A DNA stretch of 57,976 nt, taken from a virus. The notes below the pieces were generated by a model. It was given only the letters and a program-made list of their open reading frames with translations. It did not search any database and was not told the DNA's origin. The stretch is taken from IMG/VR virus record IMGVR_UViG_3300030116_005659, positions 1 to 57,976 of that record. One strand, 5' to 3'. Shown here one piece after another: positions 46,482 through 56,282 of the stretch. How positions within the stretch are numbered: position 1 is the first letter of the stretch; every line of letters starts with the position of its first letter. The position numbers were made by a program, and so were the translations under genes.

Positions 46482-48401
46482 ATGCCTTTAATAAAGATTC
46501 CATTCAAACCAGGGTTTAATAAACAAATGACAAAAACCACTGCTGAATATCAGTGGACAGATGGTGATTTTGTTAGATTTCGTTATGGAGAACCAGAAAA
46601 AATTGGTGGGTGGACACAACCCATAGTAAACACCTTACCGGGTGTAGCAAGAGGTATACACAACTGGGTTGCCTTAGACGGCAACAAATATATTGCAATA
46701 GGAACTACTAAAGGTTTGTTCTTATATTATGAGGGAGCCTTCTATGATATTTCACCGCTCGGAACAGCCTTAACATCTTGTACAATTACAACAACAAATG
46801 GCTCGGCTACAGTAACAATAAATAAAACTGGGCATGAGTTAAAAGTTGGAGAGTATGTTGTTTTTTCAAGTGTTACTTTACCGGGATCTGGGACTGGGTT
46901 TGCAACTGCTGATTTCACAACAAATCCTTTTGAAGTTATCTCTGTTCCAAGTGCGAATACTTTTACAATTACTATGTCAGCTAATGAATCTGGATCTGGT
47001 ATTACAGCAGCTGGCTCAGCTACGGTGACTCCTTATGAAGAAATTGGTCCTTTAATTCAGACACAAGGTTTTGGTTGGGGTACTGGGACTTGGAGTGGAA
47101 GCCAAAATTGGGGCGAGGCAAGTAGCACGGATGACACTGTGCTTGAACCGGGAAATTGGTCATTAGACAATTATGGTGAAATTCTTATAGCCACAGTTCG
47201 TAACGGAAGAACATTTGAATGGAATCCTTCAGCTTCAAACGCTTTGACTACAAGAGCAACTTTTGTAACTTCAAATCCGACAGCCTCAGTGCAAACTATT
47301 GTATCAGATACAGACAGACATTTAATTCATTTAGGCACTGAAACCACTATAGGCACAGTTGCATCACAAGACAAAATGTTCATACGTTTTTCAGATCAAG
47401 AGGACAGAACAACATATGCTGCTACCTCTACAAACACAGCAGGAACTTTTCAGTTAGACTCTGGATCAAAAATTGTAGGAGCTGTACGAGCTAAAGATGT
47501 TACTTTTATTGTAACAGATACTTCAGCTTATATTATGCAATTTGTGGGTCCTCCTTTTACATTTTCTATTAGACAGGTCGGTACAAACTGTGGAGCCATG
47601 TCACAACATTCAATAGTGCATGTAGATGGTGTAGTGTACTGGATGGGACGAACTGGGGGTTTCTTTGTATATGACGGAGGTGGTGTAAAAAAAATACCAT
47701 GTTCTGTTGAAGATTTTGTGTTTACCACACAATCCAGCGATGATTTAGGTTTTAATTTTCAACAAAATGAAATTATCTTTGCAGGATATAATTCTTTATT
47801 CACAGAGATAAATTGGTTCTATCCAAAATTTGGGTCTGATGTAATTGATAGATGTGTAACTCTAAATTACAGAGAGGGTGTTTGGACAACTAGCTCACTT
47901 GCAAGAACAACTTATGTAGATAAAATTACTTTTGATAATCCTTATGCAACTGAATTTAATTCAACAGCTGTTCCTAACTTTTCTATTAATGGTATTACAA
48001 ATACTGCAGGTGCAACCACTTTTTATGAACATGAAACAGGAACTGATCAAGTAGATAGTGCTGGTGGCAGAACAGCTATACCCGCCTTTATTGAGTCGGG
48101 TGATTTTAGTTTAGACTTTGAGGGAACACAAGGTGAGTTTTTTATTAAGATAAGACGTTTTATACCAGACTTTGCTAAGATAGATGGTAACGCAAAAATA
48201 TCATTGTTATTAAAAGACTTTCCAGCAGAAACAGAGACATCATCAAGTTTAGGACCTTTTACAATAACATCATCTACAAATAAAATTGACACAAGAGCAC
48301 GAGGACGTTTTGCAGCTTTGAAAATAGAGAATGAAAGTATAAACGAAAGCTGGCGTTTTGGTTCTTTCCGTGCTGATGTCCAGCCAGATGGAAGGAGATA
48401 A
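46482..48401 (+). CDS. Tail nozzle/hub-like protein
   Basis: 639 aa. PFKPGFNKQMTKTTAEYQWTDGDFVRFRYGEPEKIGGW at the start; the body is beta-rich with repeats (WGTGTWSGSQNWGEASSTDDTV, IVTDTSAYIMQFVGPPFTFSIRQVGTNCGAMSQHSIVHVDGVVYWMGRTGGFFVYDGGGV) that suggest a beta propeller. The type resembles the tail tubular protein B/nozzle (T7 gp12, P22 gp10) in podoviruses, to which fibres attach. It sits between fibres and small tail proteins. Confidence 0.72.
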   Translation: MPLIKIPFKPGFNKQMTKTTAEYQWTDGDFVRFRYGEPEKIGGWTQPIVNTLPGVARGIHNWVALDGNKYIAIGTTKGLFLYYEGAFYDISPLGTALTSCTITTTNGSATVTINKTGHELKVGEYVVFSSVTLPGSGTGFATADFTTNPFEVISVPSANTFTITMSANESGSGITAAGSATVTPYEEIGPLIQTQGFGWGTGTWSGSQNWGEASSTDDTVLEPGNWSLDNYGEILIATVRNGRTFEWNPSASNALTTRATFVTSNPTASVQTIVSDTDRHLIHLGTETTIGTVASQDKMFIRFSDQEDRTTYAATSTNTAGTFQLDSGSKIVGAVRAKDVTFIVTDTSAYIMQFVGPPFTFSIRQVGTNCGAMSQHSIVHVDGVVYWMGRTGGFFVYDGGGVKKIPCSVEDFVFTTQSSDDLGFNFQQNEIIFAGYNSLFTEINWFYPKFGSDVIDRCVTLNYREGVWTTSSLARTTYVDKITFDNPYATEFNSTAVPNFSINGITNTAGATTFYEHETGTDQVDSAGGRTAIPAFIESGDFSLDFEGTQGEFFIKIRRFIPDFAKIDGNAKISLLLKDFPAETETSSSLGPFTITSSTNKIDTRARGRFAALKIENESINESWRFGSFRADVQPDGRR

Positions 48402-48404
48402 ACA

Positions 48405-48692
48405 ATGACAAAAAGAGACCCTAAAGTAGGCACTGGTAAAAAACCAAAAAAAAGTGGCAGAAGACTTTATACCGATGAAAACCCTAAAGACACTGTTAGT
48501 ATTAAATTTGCTACACCAACTGATGCAAGAAAAACAGTAGCTAAAGTAAAAAAAATAAATAAACCGTATGCAAGAAAAATACAAATACTGACAGTAATGG
48601 AACAACGTGCTAAAGTAATGGGAAAAAATCAGGTTGTTAGTATTGCTAAAAAAGCAAAAGAATCTTTAAAAAAAGCGAGGAAAATTGGCTAA
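48405..48692 (+). CDS. Conserved basic protein
   Basis: 95 aa. TKRDPKVGTGKKPKKSGRRLYTDENPKDTVSIKFATPTDARKTV and ARKIQILTVMEQRAKVMGKNQVV. I recall the TKRDPK.GTGKKPKGSGRRLYTDENPKDTV family from marine phages, often in this location. Its role is unknown; strong basicity suggests DNA binding or packing. Confidence 0.7.
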   Translation: MTKRDPKVGTGKKPKKSGRRLYTDENPKDTVSIKFATPTDARKTVAKVKKINKPYARKIQILTVMEQRAKVMGKNQVVSIAKKAKESLKKARKIG

Positions 48693-48849
48693 AATAAATT
48701 TACTTATACCACAACTTAATGAAGAATATGTTATGGAAAATCAAAGACAAATGTCTTACAGTATTGAAACGTTAGTCAATCAACTAAATTTTTCATATCA
48801 AAATGAATTAAAAAAAGAACAAGATGCATTTAACTTTTTTATGAGCTAA
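48685..48849 (+). CDS. Small tail-region protein
   Basis: 54 aa, TTG start overlapping the previous stop, with GAGG upstream: MAKINLLIPQLNEEYVMENQRQMSYSIETLVNQLNFSYQNELKKEQDAFNFFMS in three pieces shows the PQLNEEY, LVNQLNFSYQ and AFNFF words found in a small marine phage family. It ends in the TAATG of the next gene. The function is unknown. Confidence 0.6.
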   Translation: MAKINLLIPQLNEEYVMENQRQMSYSIETLVNQLNFSYQNELKKEQDAFNFFMS

Positions 48850-49190
48850 TGACAATACGATATAAAAATCAAGGGTTTTCGCTAACAACAACTGACACGG
48901 TGAGTGTCTTAACATCACCGACAAGTGGACGTTGTTTAGTAAAACAAATACAAGTTCATAATGGTGCTAGCGGTGTAGTAAATTTAGCAACACAGGTAAC
49001 CGACACAAGTGCATCAGGAACATTTAGAATTGATAATGCTGCCATAGCCGCTAATACAACACGACAAGTCATATCTCAAACGTTAGTATTAGAGGAAGGT
49101 GATATACTAAAGATGACAGCAAGCACAGCTAATGAAATACAAGGTATAATATCTTACGCTCTTATTGATCGCTCTCAAGAAAATGGTTGA
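48849..49190 (+). CDS. Small beta-rich virion protein
   Basis: 113 aa. IRYKNQGFSLTTTDTVSVL, RCLVKQIQVHNGASGVVNLATQVTDTS, VLEEGDILKMTASTANEIQGIISY: a beta-sandwich like those of phage tail or head decorations. Overlaps upstream by one base (TAATG). Confidence 0.65.
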   Translation: MTIRYKNQGFSLTTTDTVSVLTSPTSGRCLVKQIQVHNGASGVVNLATQVTDTSASGTFRIDNAAIAANTTRQVISQTLVLEEGDILKMTASTANEIQGIISYALIDRSQENG

Positions 49191-49271
49191 TTTAATTTTT
49201 TAATTATGTAAATTTAAATACATGACAACATATATAATAGTAAATTTAGTTCTTTATTTGATTTTTTAGTT

Positions 49272-49460
49272 ATGACAAAAGTAATACATTGTGAATCAAA
49301 AACTAAGATCACAAACAAAAGAACTGGTAAAGAATATGCATCAGAAAAAGAAGCCAAATTCGATGTCGAGGACAAACTGTCTGCAACAACTGAAGAAGAC
49401 ATTCAAAGGGACGTTACAATTATCGTTCCGCAGTTGGATATTGAAGGAGGAACAGATTGA
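49272..49460 (+). CDS. Small charged protein before the glycosyltransferases
   Basis: 62 aa. MTKVIHCESKTKITNKRTGKEYASEKEAKFDVEDKLSATTEEDIQRDVTII. Charged, soluble, and its end carries the ribosome site AAGGAGG for the next gene. The 81-bp gap before it (49191-49271) is AT-rich with a TATAAT near 49233. No family is recognised. Confidence 0.6.
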   Translation: MTKVIHCESKTKITNKRTGKEYASEKEAKFDVEDKLSATTEEDIQRDVTIIVPQLDIEGGTD

Positions 49461-50386
49461 ATCCGTTGGGAGGAACTGAACTTCAACACAACTTTTTACA
49501 TAAACATGTTAAAAAAGAGTTGTTAGAAGGTGTTCAAATCTGTTTATCTGTTCCTGAAAAAACACCGCTATCTAAAGATAAAGTAAATATCTTATGGCAA
49601 AAAAATGCCCCAAACCAACCTAATATTGAGCCTTGGTTTAAAAATAAAGAAAACCACACAAAGTACGATTGGTATGTATTTAATTCACATTGGAATTACG
49701 AACAGTTTAGAAAAAGTTTTAATCTACCAACTGACAGGTGTCATGTAATCAAAAATGGTGTGACAAGTTTTCCAAAAACAAATAATTTTAACGAAGGAGA
49801 TCGTTTAAGAATTATACATCATAACACGCCCTGGAGAGGTTTAAATGTATTATTGGGTGCTATGCAGTATCTTGAAGGTGAAAACATTGAGCTTGATGTA
49901 TATAGTAGTTGTGAAATATATGGAGATGAGTTTAAAAAAGATAATGACCATAATTATCAAGAGTTGTATGATCAAGCTAGAAAGTTGCCGAATGTAAATT
50001 ATATTGGTTATAGACCAAATGATTTTATATTGAGTAAATTACCAAATTATCACCTGTATGTGTATCCAAGTATATGGGAAGAAACGTCCTGTATTTCTTT
50101 GTTAGAGTCTATGGCTGCTGGCTTATACTGTGTCGTGACTAATTACGGTGCTATTTACGAAACAGGGTCAGAGTTTCCTATATATATCAACTATGAAACA
50201 AATTTTAACAATCTTGCTTTTCAATTTGCAGAAGCTATTAAAGTAGCACGAGACACGCTCCACGAACCTATGATAAGAAAACATTTGTCTTTACAACAAG
50301 CCTTTGTAAAAAGATTTTATTGTTGGGAAAAGAAGGCACATGAATGGACTAATTTTCTTACAGGTGTTTTAAATGCAAAACAATAA
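49457..50386 (+). CDS. Glycosyltransferase, GT-B (GT4-like)
   Basis: 309 aa from a TTG (49457) that overlaps the previous stop and has AAGGAGG 6 bases upstream, so the rare start is credible. WYVFNSHWNYEQFRKSF, RLRIIHHNTPWRGLNVLLGAM, YPSIWEETSCISLLESMAAGLYCVVTNYGA is the GT4 donor site with the E-x7-E pattern (EETSCISLLESMAAG). It would transfer a sugar, perhaps to phage or host surface or DNA. Coupled to the next gene. Confidence 0.82.
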   Translation: MNPLGGTELQHNFLHKHVKKELLEGVQICLSVPEKTPLSKDKVNILWQKNAPNQPNIEPWFKNKENHTKYDWYVFNSHWNYEQFRKSFNLPTDRCHVIKNGVTSFPKTNNFNEGDRLRIIHHNTPWRGLNVLLGAMQYLEGENIELDVYSSCEIYGDEFKKDNDHNYQELYDQARKLPNVNYIGYRPNDFILSKLPNYHLYVYPSIWEETSCISLLESMAAGLYCVVTNYGAIYETGSEFPIYINYETNFNNLAFQFAEAIKVARDTLHEPMIRKHLSLQQAFVKRFYCWEKKAHEWTNFLTGVLNAKQ

Positions 50387-51203
50387 ACCGATTTGGATAA
50401 AAAAACCTAAAAATAGAGATAATTATAAAACTAAACTTTTTGTAGCTACACCTGTTCACAGTGAAGTATCCATACATTTTACACAAACAATGCTTGAGCT
50501 ACAAAAAGAATGTATGAAAAGAGATATACTTGTAACATTTCAATTAATGAAATCTTCGCTAGTTACACAAGGACGTAATTTATGTGTCAGTGCTTTCTTA
50601 CAAACAGATTATACACATCTTTTATTTGTTGACTCTGATATTGCTTTCGATGTTGACAGCATATTTAAAATGATAAATAAGGACAAAGAAATAATTTCAC
50701 AACCCTACCCTATTAAAACAGCCAAGTGGGAAAATTTAATTACTAAAATTGAGGGCGGACTAATTAAAGAACCTAAACATTGTCAGTTTCATATAAATCA
50801 ATATCCAATACTTTTAGAAGATGAAGAACATGACGTAAAATGTAAAGAAGGTGTAATTGAAGTTACACATGCACCGACCGGTTGTATGTTAATACAAAGA
50901 CAAGTTTTTGATAAATTAATAAAAGCTTACCCAAATATGGATATTGTGCAAAAAACTGTAATAGATGGTGAGTTTAAAGATAGACCACATTTCTATGCTT
51001 TTTTTGATACTTATTATGATCCAGAAAATAAAAGATATTACGGAGAAGACTTTGCTTTCTGTCGTTTATGGAAAAATATAGGTGGTAAATTGTATTGTTA
51101 CATACTGGATTATATAACTCACGTAGGTGAGTTTCAGTATACAGGACGTTTGTATGATGAGATGACTAAGCAGGTGGTTGAAAAACCCGCACAATCAGAG
51201 TAA
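50373..51203 (+). CDS. Glycosyltransferase, GT-A-like
   Basis: 276 aa. Starts in the end of the GT-B gene. KLFVATPVHSEVSIHFTQTM, LLFVDSDIAFDVDSI (DxD metal site), ITHAPTGCMLIQRQVF-type acceptor region (VTHAPTGCMLIQRQVF) and YYGEDFAFCRLWKNIGG (EDF) fit a GT-A enzyme related to anp1/GT2-like proteins. With the GT-B gene it forms a two-enzyme sugar-transfer unit. Confidence 0.78.
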   Translation: MQNNKPIWIKKPKNRDNYKTKLFVATPVHSEVSIHFTQTMLELQKECMKRDILVTFQLMKSSLVTQGRNLCVSAFLQTDYTHLLFVDSDIAFDVDSIFKMINKDKEIISQPYPIKTAKWENLITKIEGGLIKEPKHCQFHINQYPILLEDEEHDVKCKEGVIEVTHAPTGCMLIQRQVFDKLIKAYPNMDIVQKTVIDGEFKDRPHFYAFFDTYYDPENKRYYGEDFAFCRLWKNIGGKLYCYILDYITHVGEFQYTGRLYDEMTKQVVEKPAQSE

Positions 51204-51235
51204 AATAAATGCTAGTAATTACTTAGGAGTTATAT

Positions 51236-52312
51236 ATGAGTTTAATGGTACCACTGTTATTGGGAACCGCTGCTTTCGGGATAGCAAAACTTGCCGGTGC
51301 ATCAACAAAAACATCTTTATTAGCGGGTCTAGGAACCTTTGGTGGCTTAGCTGCATTTCAATCAATGGCACCTCAAACTTATTCATCAATTTTTGGTAAA
51401 GCAGGTTTATCAGGAAGTAAAGCCGCAGCAGGTGGTGGGTTGACCGCACAAGGCACTGGTATGGATGCAGCATTTAAAGCTGCAGTTGGTTCTTCTACTC
51501 CAGAATTAGCCTCAACAGCCGCTACTACAAGTGGATTGGCTGGAGGAACACCCATAGTTACATCAACTCCGGCAGCAGCTAATTTTATACCAGGAGGTCA
51601 GCTAGAGGCTGCTTTTGGTACAGGAACTTCTGTAGCGACAGATTTAGCAGCCGGAGCTCCAGCAGTAGCGGACGTAGCCGCAGCTCCAACATTAGCAAGT
51701 CAAGCTGGTAATTTTATTAAAGAAAATCCAGGTTTGTCTTTAGCAGGAGGTGTAGCAGCAGCAAATCTACTTGGTTCAGCTATGGCAGAAGATCCCATGA
51801 CAGTACAACAAGCTGGACAGGCATATCCAGAGTCTGATTACAAGGCAGCTAAAGCCAGACAAGATGCTGCAATAGAAGGGATGGCGGGACGTTACGATTA
51901 CGATTTAGATCCTGATAGAGATAGAGGGGATATTTACAATCCTGTAAATCCAATTTATGCAAATCAAGGTGGTTTGATTTCTTTTAAAAATTTTGCAGAG
52001 GGTGGTATAAATTATCTACCAAGCAAATCGGATCATGATGAAAATGACTCAAATAATTATGTAAGAGCCATGGGCTATGTAGAAGATGGCTCAGGTAATG
52101 GTGACAAAGATGAGGACACTATGTTAGCACAACTTGCTGATGGTGAATTTGTGTCAAGAGCTGATGCAATTTTGGGCGCGGGAATCATGTCAGGAGCAAA
52201 CCCAAAAGATATGAAAGATATGAGAAGTAAAGGAGCAAAGTTTTTTTATAATCAACAGGATCAATTAAAAAGAATTTATGACATTGTAAACGATGGAAAT
52301 AAAACAAGTTAG
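51236..52312 (+). CDS. Virion protein with hydrophobic Gly/Ala domain
   Basis: 358 aa, TTAGGAG upstream. Gly/Ala-rich N-terminal half with a hydrophobic start (SLMVPLLLGTAAFGIAKLAGAS) and GLSLAGGVAAANLLGSAM could cross a membrane; the C-terminal half is charged with YANQGGLISFKNFAEGGINYLPS and MLAQLADGEFVSRADAILGAG. I recall the ADGEFV... motif in tail proteins. Probably an ejection protein that helps DNA cross the membrane. Confidence 0.65.
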   Translation: MSLMVPLLLGTAAFGIAKLAGASTKTSLLAGLGTFGGLAAFQSMAPQTYSSIFGKAGLSGSKAAAGGGLTAQGTGMDAAFKAAVGSSTPELASTAATTSGLAGGTPIVTSTPAAANFIPGGQLEAAFGTGTSVATDLAAGAPAVADVAAAPTLASQAGNFIKENPGLSLAGGVAAANLLGSAMAEDPMTVQQAGQAYPESDYKAAKARQDAAIEGMAGRYDYDLDPDRDRGDIYNPVNPIYANQGGLISFKNFAEGGINYLPSKSDHDENDSNNYVRAMGYVEDGSGNGDKDEDTMLAQLADGEFVSRADAILGAGIMSGANPKDMKDMRSKGAKFFYNQQDQLKRIYDIVNDGNKTS

Positions 52313-52709
52313 TGTAGAGTGTGTGGATGTTTTTTGGGATAAAGTAAAAGGGTGGCTAAAGGGTTTATTAGAAGACACTGATGGTCGACATACTCTTGAA
52401 ACTACATACGATCTCTTAAAACAAGGAACAATGACCATGTTTCTTATAATCCACGATAAAAAGATTACAGCTGTGGTAGTTACACAAAAAGTTTATTATC
52501 CAGCAAAAGAGGTTTTGTGTTTTTTATTTGTAGGAGGCACTAAAGTTTGTAAATATTTAAAACAACTTGAGGATTTTATGAAAGAATATGCAAGAAGTTT
52601 AGGGTTAGACACAGTTGAGTGTTTTGGTAGAAAAGGATGGATGAAAGTTATGAAAAAACAAAAAATGACAATGAAATTATCAGGATATACTTATGAATTT
52701 TTTGCTTAA
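52293..52709 (+). CDS. GNAT-like T7 gp13-type internal virion protein
   Basis: 138 aa. MEIKQVSVECVDVFWDKVKGWLKGLLEDTDGRHTL, TMTMFLIIHDKKITAVVVTQ, TVECFGRKGWMKVMKKQKM. The order of strands and the FGRKGWMK end resemble GNAT-like proteins and T7 gp13 (internal virion protein A). A catalytic function is not shown. Overlaps both neighbours. Confidence 0.7.
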   Translation: MEIKQVSVECVDVFWDKVKGWLKGLLEDTDGRHTLETTYDLLKQGTMTMFLIIHDKKITAVVVTQKVYYPAKEVLCFLFVGGTKVCKYLKQLEDFMKEYARSLGLDTVECFGRKGWMKVMKKQKMTMKLSGYTYEFFA

Positions 52710-53775
52710 AATAATACCTAATAAAATAAAAATTTGGTTACTAAATGTTTTATATAAAGATATAGCAGGTAAAGGTGTTGATGGTGACACTGAACTTGCG
52801 CATATCAACAAAGATGAAGCTCGATTATTAAAACTTGCAGGTGGCTCAGGAACTGTTAATGAATGCACAGGCTTAAAAGAGTATAAAAAAGGCGGTGGAG
52901 GTGGAGGTGCCCCTGCAGCACCAGCTCAACCAGCTAATACGACACAAACAACATTTTCAAGAGAAGCTCCTGAAATAGAGGCAAGAAAATTAGCTTTGTA
53001 TGATGAGGCTATCGAGTTATCTAAAGTTCCAATACGTATTCCTGAATACGAAATTGCAGGTGCTTCACCTTTACAACAACGAGCATTTCAAACTATAGGC
53101 ACAGCAGGTATTGGTGCCGATGCTTTGGGTGAAGGCATATTATCTACATTAGGAGCTCAGCAAACAGCTATGCAGCAACCTGATATAGATGCTTTCATGA
53201 ATCCTTACCAAAGGTATGTAATTGATGAAATAAACAGGCAAGCAAAAATTTCTGAAAATAGATTGTCAGCAGAAGCTGTTGCTGGTGGTGCTTTCGGTGG
53301 TGGTAGAGAAGGTGTGCAAAGAGCAGAACAAGAAAGAGGAAGATTAGCACAGATCGGTCAAGCTCAAGCAGCAGGTTTTGGTACAGCTTTATCAGCAGCT
53401 CAAAGACAACAACAATTTCAAACTCAGGCACAACAAGCCACTGGTGCGCAATTAGCAAACCTAGGTGCACAACAACAACAAATGGCTTTGACGGAAGCTC
53501 AAGCTCAACTTACTGGTGGTCAAGCGCAGAGAGATATTGCACAACAAGCCTTAACAGCTCAAAGACAAACAGAAATTGCAAGAGCATATGAACCGTTTCA
53601 AAGAATAGAGTTTCAAAAAGGTATTATGACAGCCCTTCCAACAGCTGCTTCACAAGTAACAGCGGGCACAGGTCCTGGAGTGAATCCTCTAGCTCAAGCA
53701 GCAGGTGCAGGTCTACAAGCTTATGCTGCTTATAACATATTTGGTGGAACAGGCATTGGCGGGGGAACTAAATAA
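52693..53775 (+). CDS. Internal virion protein with Gln/Ala coiled body
   Basis: 360 aa. DTELAHINKDEARLLKLAGGSGTVNECTGLKEY is a start known from marine phage internal proteins, followed by a Gly/Pro/Ala linker (KKGGGGGGAPAAPAQPA) and a long Ala/Gln-rich helix (AQAAGFGTALSAAQRQQQFQTQAQQATGAQL). It ends in YAAYNIFGGTGIGGGTK. Helical, amphipathic, with a likely role in genome ejection. Overlaps the previous gene by 17 bases. Confidence 0.72.
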   Translation: MNFLLKIIPNKIKIWLLNVLYKDIAGKGVDGDTELAHINKDEARLLKLAGGSGTVNECTGLKEYKKGGGGGGAPAAPAQPANTTQTTFSREAPEIEARKLALYDEAIELSKVPIRIPEYEIAGASPLQQRAFQTIGTAGIGADALGEGILSTLGAQQTAMQQPDIDAFMNPYQRYVIDEINRQAKISENRLSAEAVAGGAFGGGREGVQRAEQERGRLAQIGQAQAAGFGTALSAAQRQQQFQTQAQQATGAQLANLGAQQQQMALTEAQAQLTGGQAQRDIAQQALTAQRQTEIARAYEPFQRIEFQKGIMTALPTAASQVTAGTGPGVNPLAQAAGAGLQAYAAYNIFGGTGIGGGTK

Positions 53776-56282
53776 TGGTAGACAAAGTTTTACATAGAAA
53801 ATTGTTTAGACAAAAAGCTTTGCGAGCAGGTAAGGTAGAACCTGTTAGGGCTGTAGTAGGTGGAATCGCAGCAGGAACTCCTGCTGCTTTGAGTTTAGCA
53901 GCACGAGTTGGTCCTTTTCTTGCCAGACAAGTTAAAAAACTTGTGTCTCCAAGAGCTAAAAGAGGAGTAATAGGTGCCTTAGAAACATCTGAAGTGCCTT
54001 ATGGTGCTTATCAAGTAGGTGAAGGCATGCTGTCTGAAGAAGGTGACATGGGTGATGTTGCTGGAGGTTTAGCTTTTTTAGGAGCAGGTTCAGGAACATT
54101 TCTTCCAGGCGCTAGAAGATTAGCTAGTGCTTTTGGTAAAAAAGATACAAGAGGTATTAGTAGACTAAGAAGAAGAGCAGAACAAACACCATATTTAGGA
54201 AAAGTGTTAGAAAAGACACGTAAAAATCCAGGTAAATCTTTCTTGGGTGCTGCTGGTATAGCAGGTGCTGGAGAGGTTTTAGGTTCTCCATTATCAGAAG
54301 AAGAATTAAAAACTCAACAAATACTTGAACAAGATCAACTTGATAATTTAAAAAAACAACAAGAAATTAGACAACAACAACAAGAGAAAGTTCAAGAAGG
54401 ACAAACAAGAAAAGCTGATCCAAACTTTCAAGGAGATGTTGGTCCTTTTACTTCAGGTGGTCCACCTGGTGAATTAAAATCTAATTTAGCAATTGAAGAT
54501 GAGAGAATACGAAGAGCTAAAACAATTGAAGATAATGATAGTGATTCTGATGTTGCTGGTAAATTAAACGAATCTGGTAAAGAAGCTATAGGTAAAACAA
54601 AACAAACTTTTGATAACACTAATCCCAGAAGACTTTCATCAGTTTCTGAAATTGCAAGACAACTTAAAAAAGAATATCAAGTAGCATTTGACGATATTAC
54701 CGCAGCAAGAGAAAAATTAAGTCAAAGAGAAAAACAAAACTTTGATGAGTATTTACAAAAATTTAAAGAATATAGTGGTGCTGACAATAACAACAGAGCC
54801 ATGTATTTATTATGGAAAATGGGTAGTGGTTTAGCTAATGCAAAAACATCAAACAGAGGTTTTCTTGGTTTACTTGAAGCAGCTAATCAAGCAGGTGGAG
54901 AAGTAATGGAAACTGCTTTTGCTTTAAATCAGGAAGATAAAAAATTAAGACAAAGTTTAGCAGCTAATTTCTTAGATTATGAAAGAACTTTTGAAGAACA
55001 ACAAAGACTTGAAGGCAAAGCTTTAGATAAAGAACAAAGATTATTAACACAAAGCATACTTGGAACAGCCATTGATTTAGATCAAAAAGCTCAAGATAGA
55101 CAAATAGATGTATTTAAAGCTCAGTTAGACGCACAAAAGACTATAGCAAAAAACAGTAAGATAAAAGAAAGAAATTTGTATCTTTCGCTTAATAACCCAG
55201 ATCACCCAGACCAATTTGGTGGAATTGTAGATGTGCCTGCTGTTCAATTAGAAGACGGAACTTTAGGTGTAGAAATAAACAACCAGATTTTTGCTTTAAA
55301 TAGTCCAGAAGTACAACAAGTTTATGGACGTTTTGGTAAAAGAGGAGGTAATGAAAAGGGTGATTATGCAATACGTCAATTCGATGGTGGTAAGGCAGAT
55401 GAGGTTTTAAGTGGTATACAATACACAGGTGAGGGTATAAATATTATCAACGATGTTTTAGAAATAAGACCAACACTTGAAAAACAGGGAATCAATATAG
55501 ATGAGGTAGTAGGTGCTGGTGGTGCTTTAAGAGAGAAAGGTATTAAAGTTGTCAATTTCTTAAAAGGTCTTCCACAAGCTGTAGGTATAGATGTTTTTGG
55601 GAGAGAGGGTCCTACTGCTAATGATATCTTACAAAAATCAGGTAGCTCAGATGTTTTAGGATACATATCAAAAGGTAGAATGAGTGGTGACCCTGAACAA
55701 ATGACAATGATAGGGTTTGCTACAGAACGATCAAAAAATAAAAATGATCCAATTACAGCTCAAGAATTGCAAGAGTCTATGGCTAGAGATTATAAAAACT
55801 CAACAAGTCCAGCAAATATGAACGCACTTGCAAAAGAAGTTTACGGAACATCATTTGATAATTTGATTGATGATTCTGATAGTACAGCAGATACCAAAAA
55901 AATTACTATTGCAAAATTAGCTGTGTATCAACACAAATTGAAATATTTAATTGCAAATGCTTTAAAAGCACAAGATAGATTGACACGTGCTGATATTGAT
56001 GACGCAGAAGGACAAACGTCTATTATTGATCTGTTTAAAGATTTTAGAACAGTAGAGGCTCAAATGTTAACGCAAAAACAAATTCTTGAAAATAACTTTA
56101 CTAACCAATTACAAAGATATAGAGGATTTGGTGGTACAGCTGCTGATATTTTAGCCAATCCAAATCTGCAAGGTCTAAAAGTTGTTACATCTAGACAAAT
56201 GCCAGGACAGCAAGCAGCTACTGTAGAACGTGAAATTGATGGAGATGCAGCTTCAGCTAACTTATTGGAAACACAAAAATGA
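53775..56282 (+). CDS. Large internal virion protein
   Basis: 835 aa, starts MVDKVLHRKLFRQKALRAGK; an Ala/Gly-rich, hydrophobic N-terminal third (GGIAAGTPAALSLAARVGPFLARQ, FLGAGSGTFLPGARR), a coiled-coil middle (QQEIRQQQQEKVQEGQTRK; SVSEIARQLKKEYQVAFDDITAAREKLSQREK), and a long helical rest. Fits a podovirus core/ejection protein. Overlaps neighbours at both ends (TAATGG, ATGA). Confidence 0.75.
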   Translation: MVDKVLHRKLFRQKALRAGKVEPVRAVVGGIAAGTPAALSLAARVGPFLARQVKKLVSPRAKRGVIGALETSEVPYGAYQVGEGMLSEEGDMGDVAGGLAFLGAGSGTFLPGARRLASAFGKKDTRGISRLRRRAEQTPYLGKVLEKTRKNPGKSFLGAAGIAGAGEVLGSPLSEEELKTQQILEQDQLDNLKKQQEIRQQQQEKVQEGQTRKADPNFQGDVGPFTSGGPPGELKSNLAIEDERIRRAKTIEDNDSDSDVAGKLNESGKEAIGKTKQTFDNTNPRRLSSVSEIARQLKKEYQVAFDDITAAREKLSQREKQNFDEYLQKFKEYSGADNNNRAMYLLWKMGSGLANAKTSNRGFLGLLEAANQAGGEVMETAFALNQEDKKLRQSLAANFLDYERTFEEQQRLEGKALDKEQRLLTQSILGTAIDLDQKAQDRQIDVFKAQLDAQKTIAKNSKIKERNLYLSLNNPDHPDQFGGIVDVPAVQLEDGTLGVEINNQIFALNSPEVQQVYGRFGKRGGNEKGDYAIRQFDGGKADEVLSGIQYTGEGINIINDVLEIRPTLEKQGINIDEVVGAGGALREKGIKVVNFLKGLPQAVGIDVFGREGPTANDILQKSGSSDVLGYISKGRMSGDPEQMTMIGFATERSKNKNDPITAQELQESMARDYKNSTSPANMNALAKEVYGTSFDNLIDDSDSTADTKKITIAKLAVYQHKLKYLIANALKAQDRLTRADIDDAEGQTSIIDLFKDFRTVEAQMLTQKQILENNFTNQLQRYRGFGGTAADILANPNLQGLKVVTSRQMPGQQAATVEREIDGDAASANLLETQK

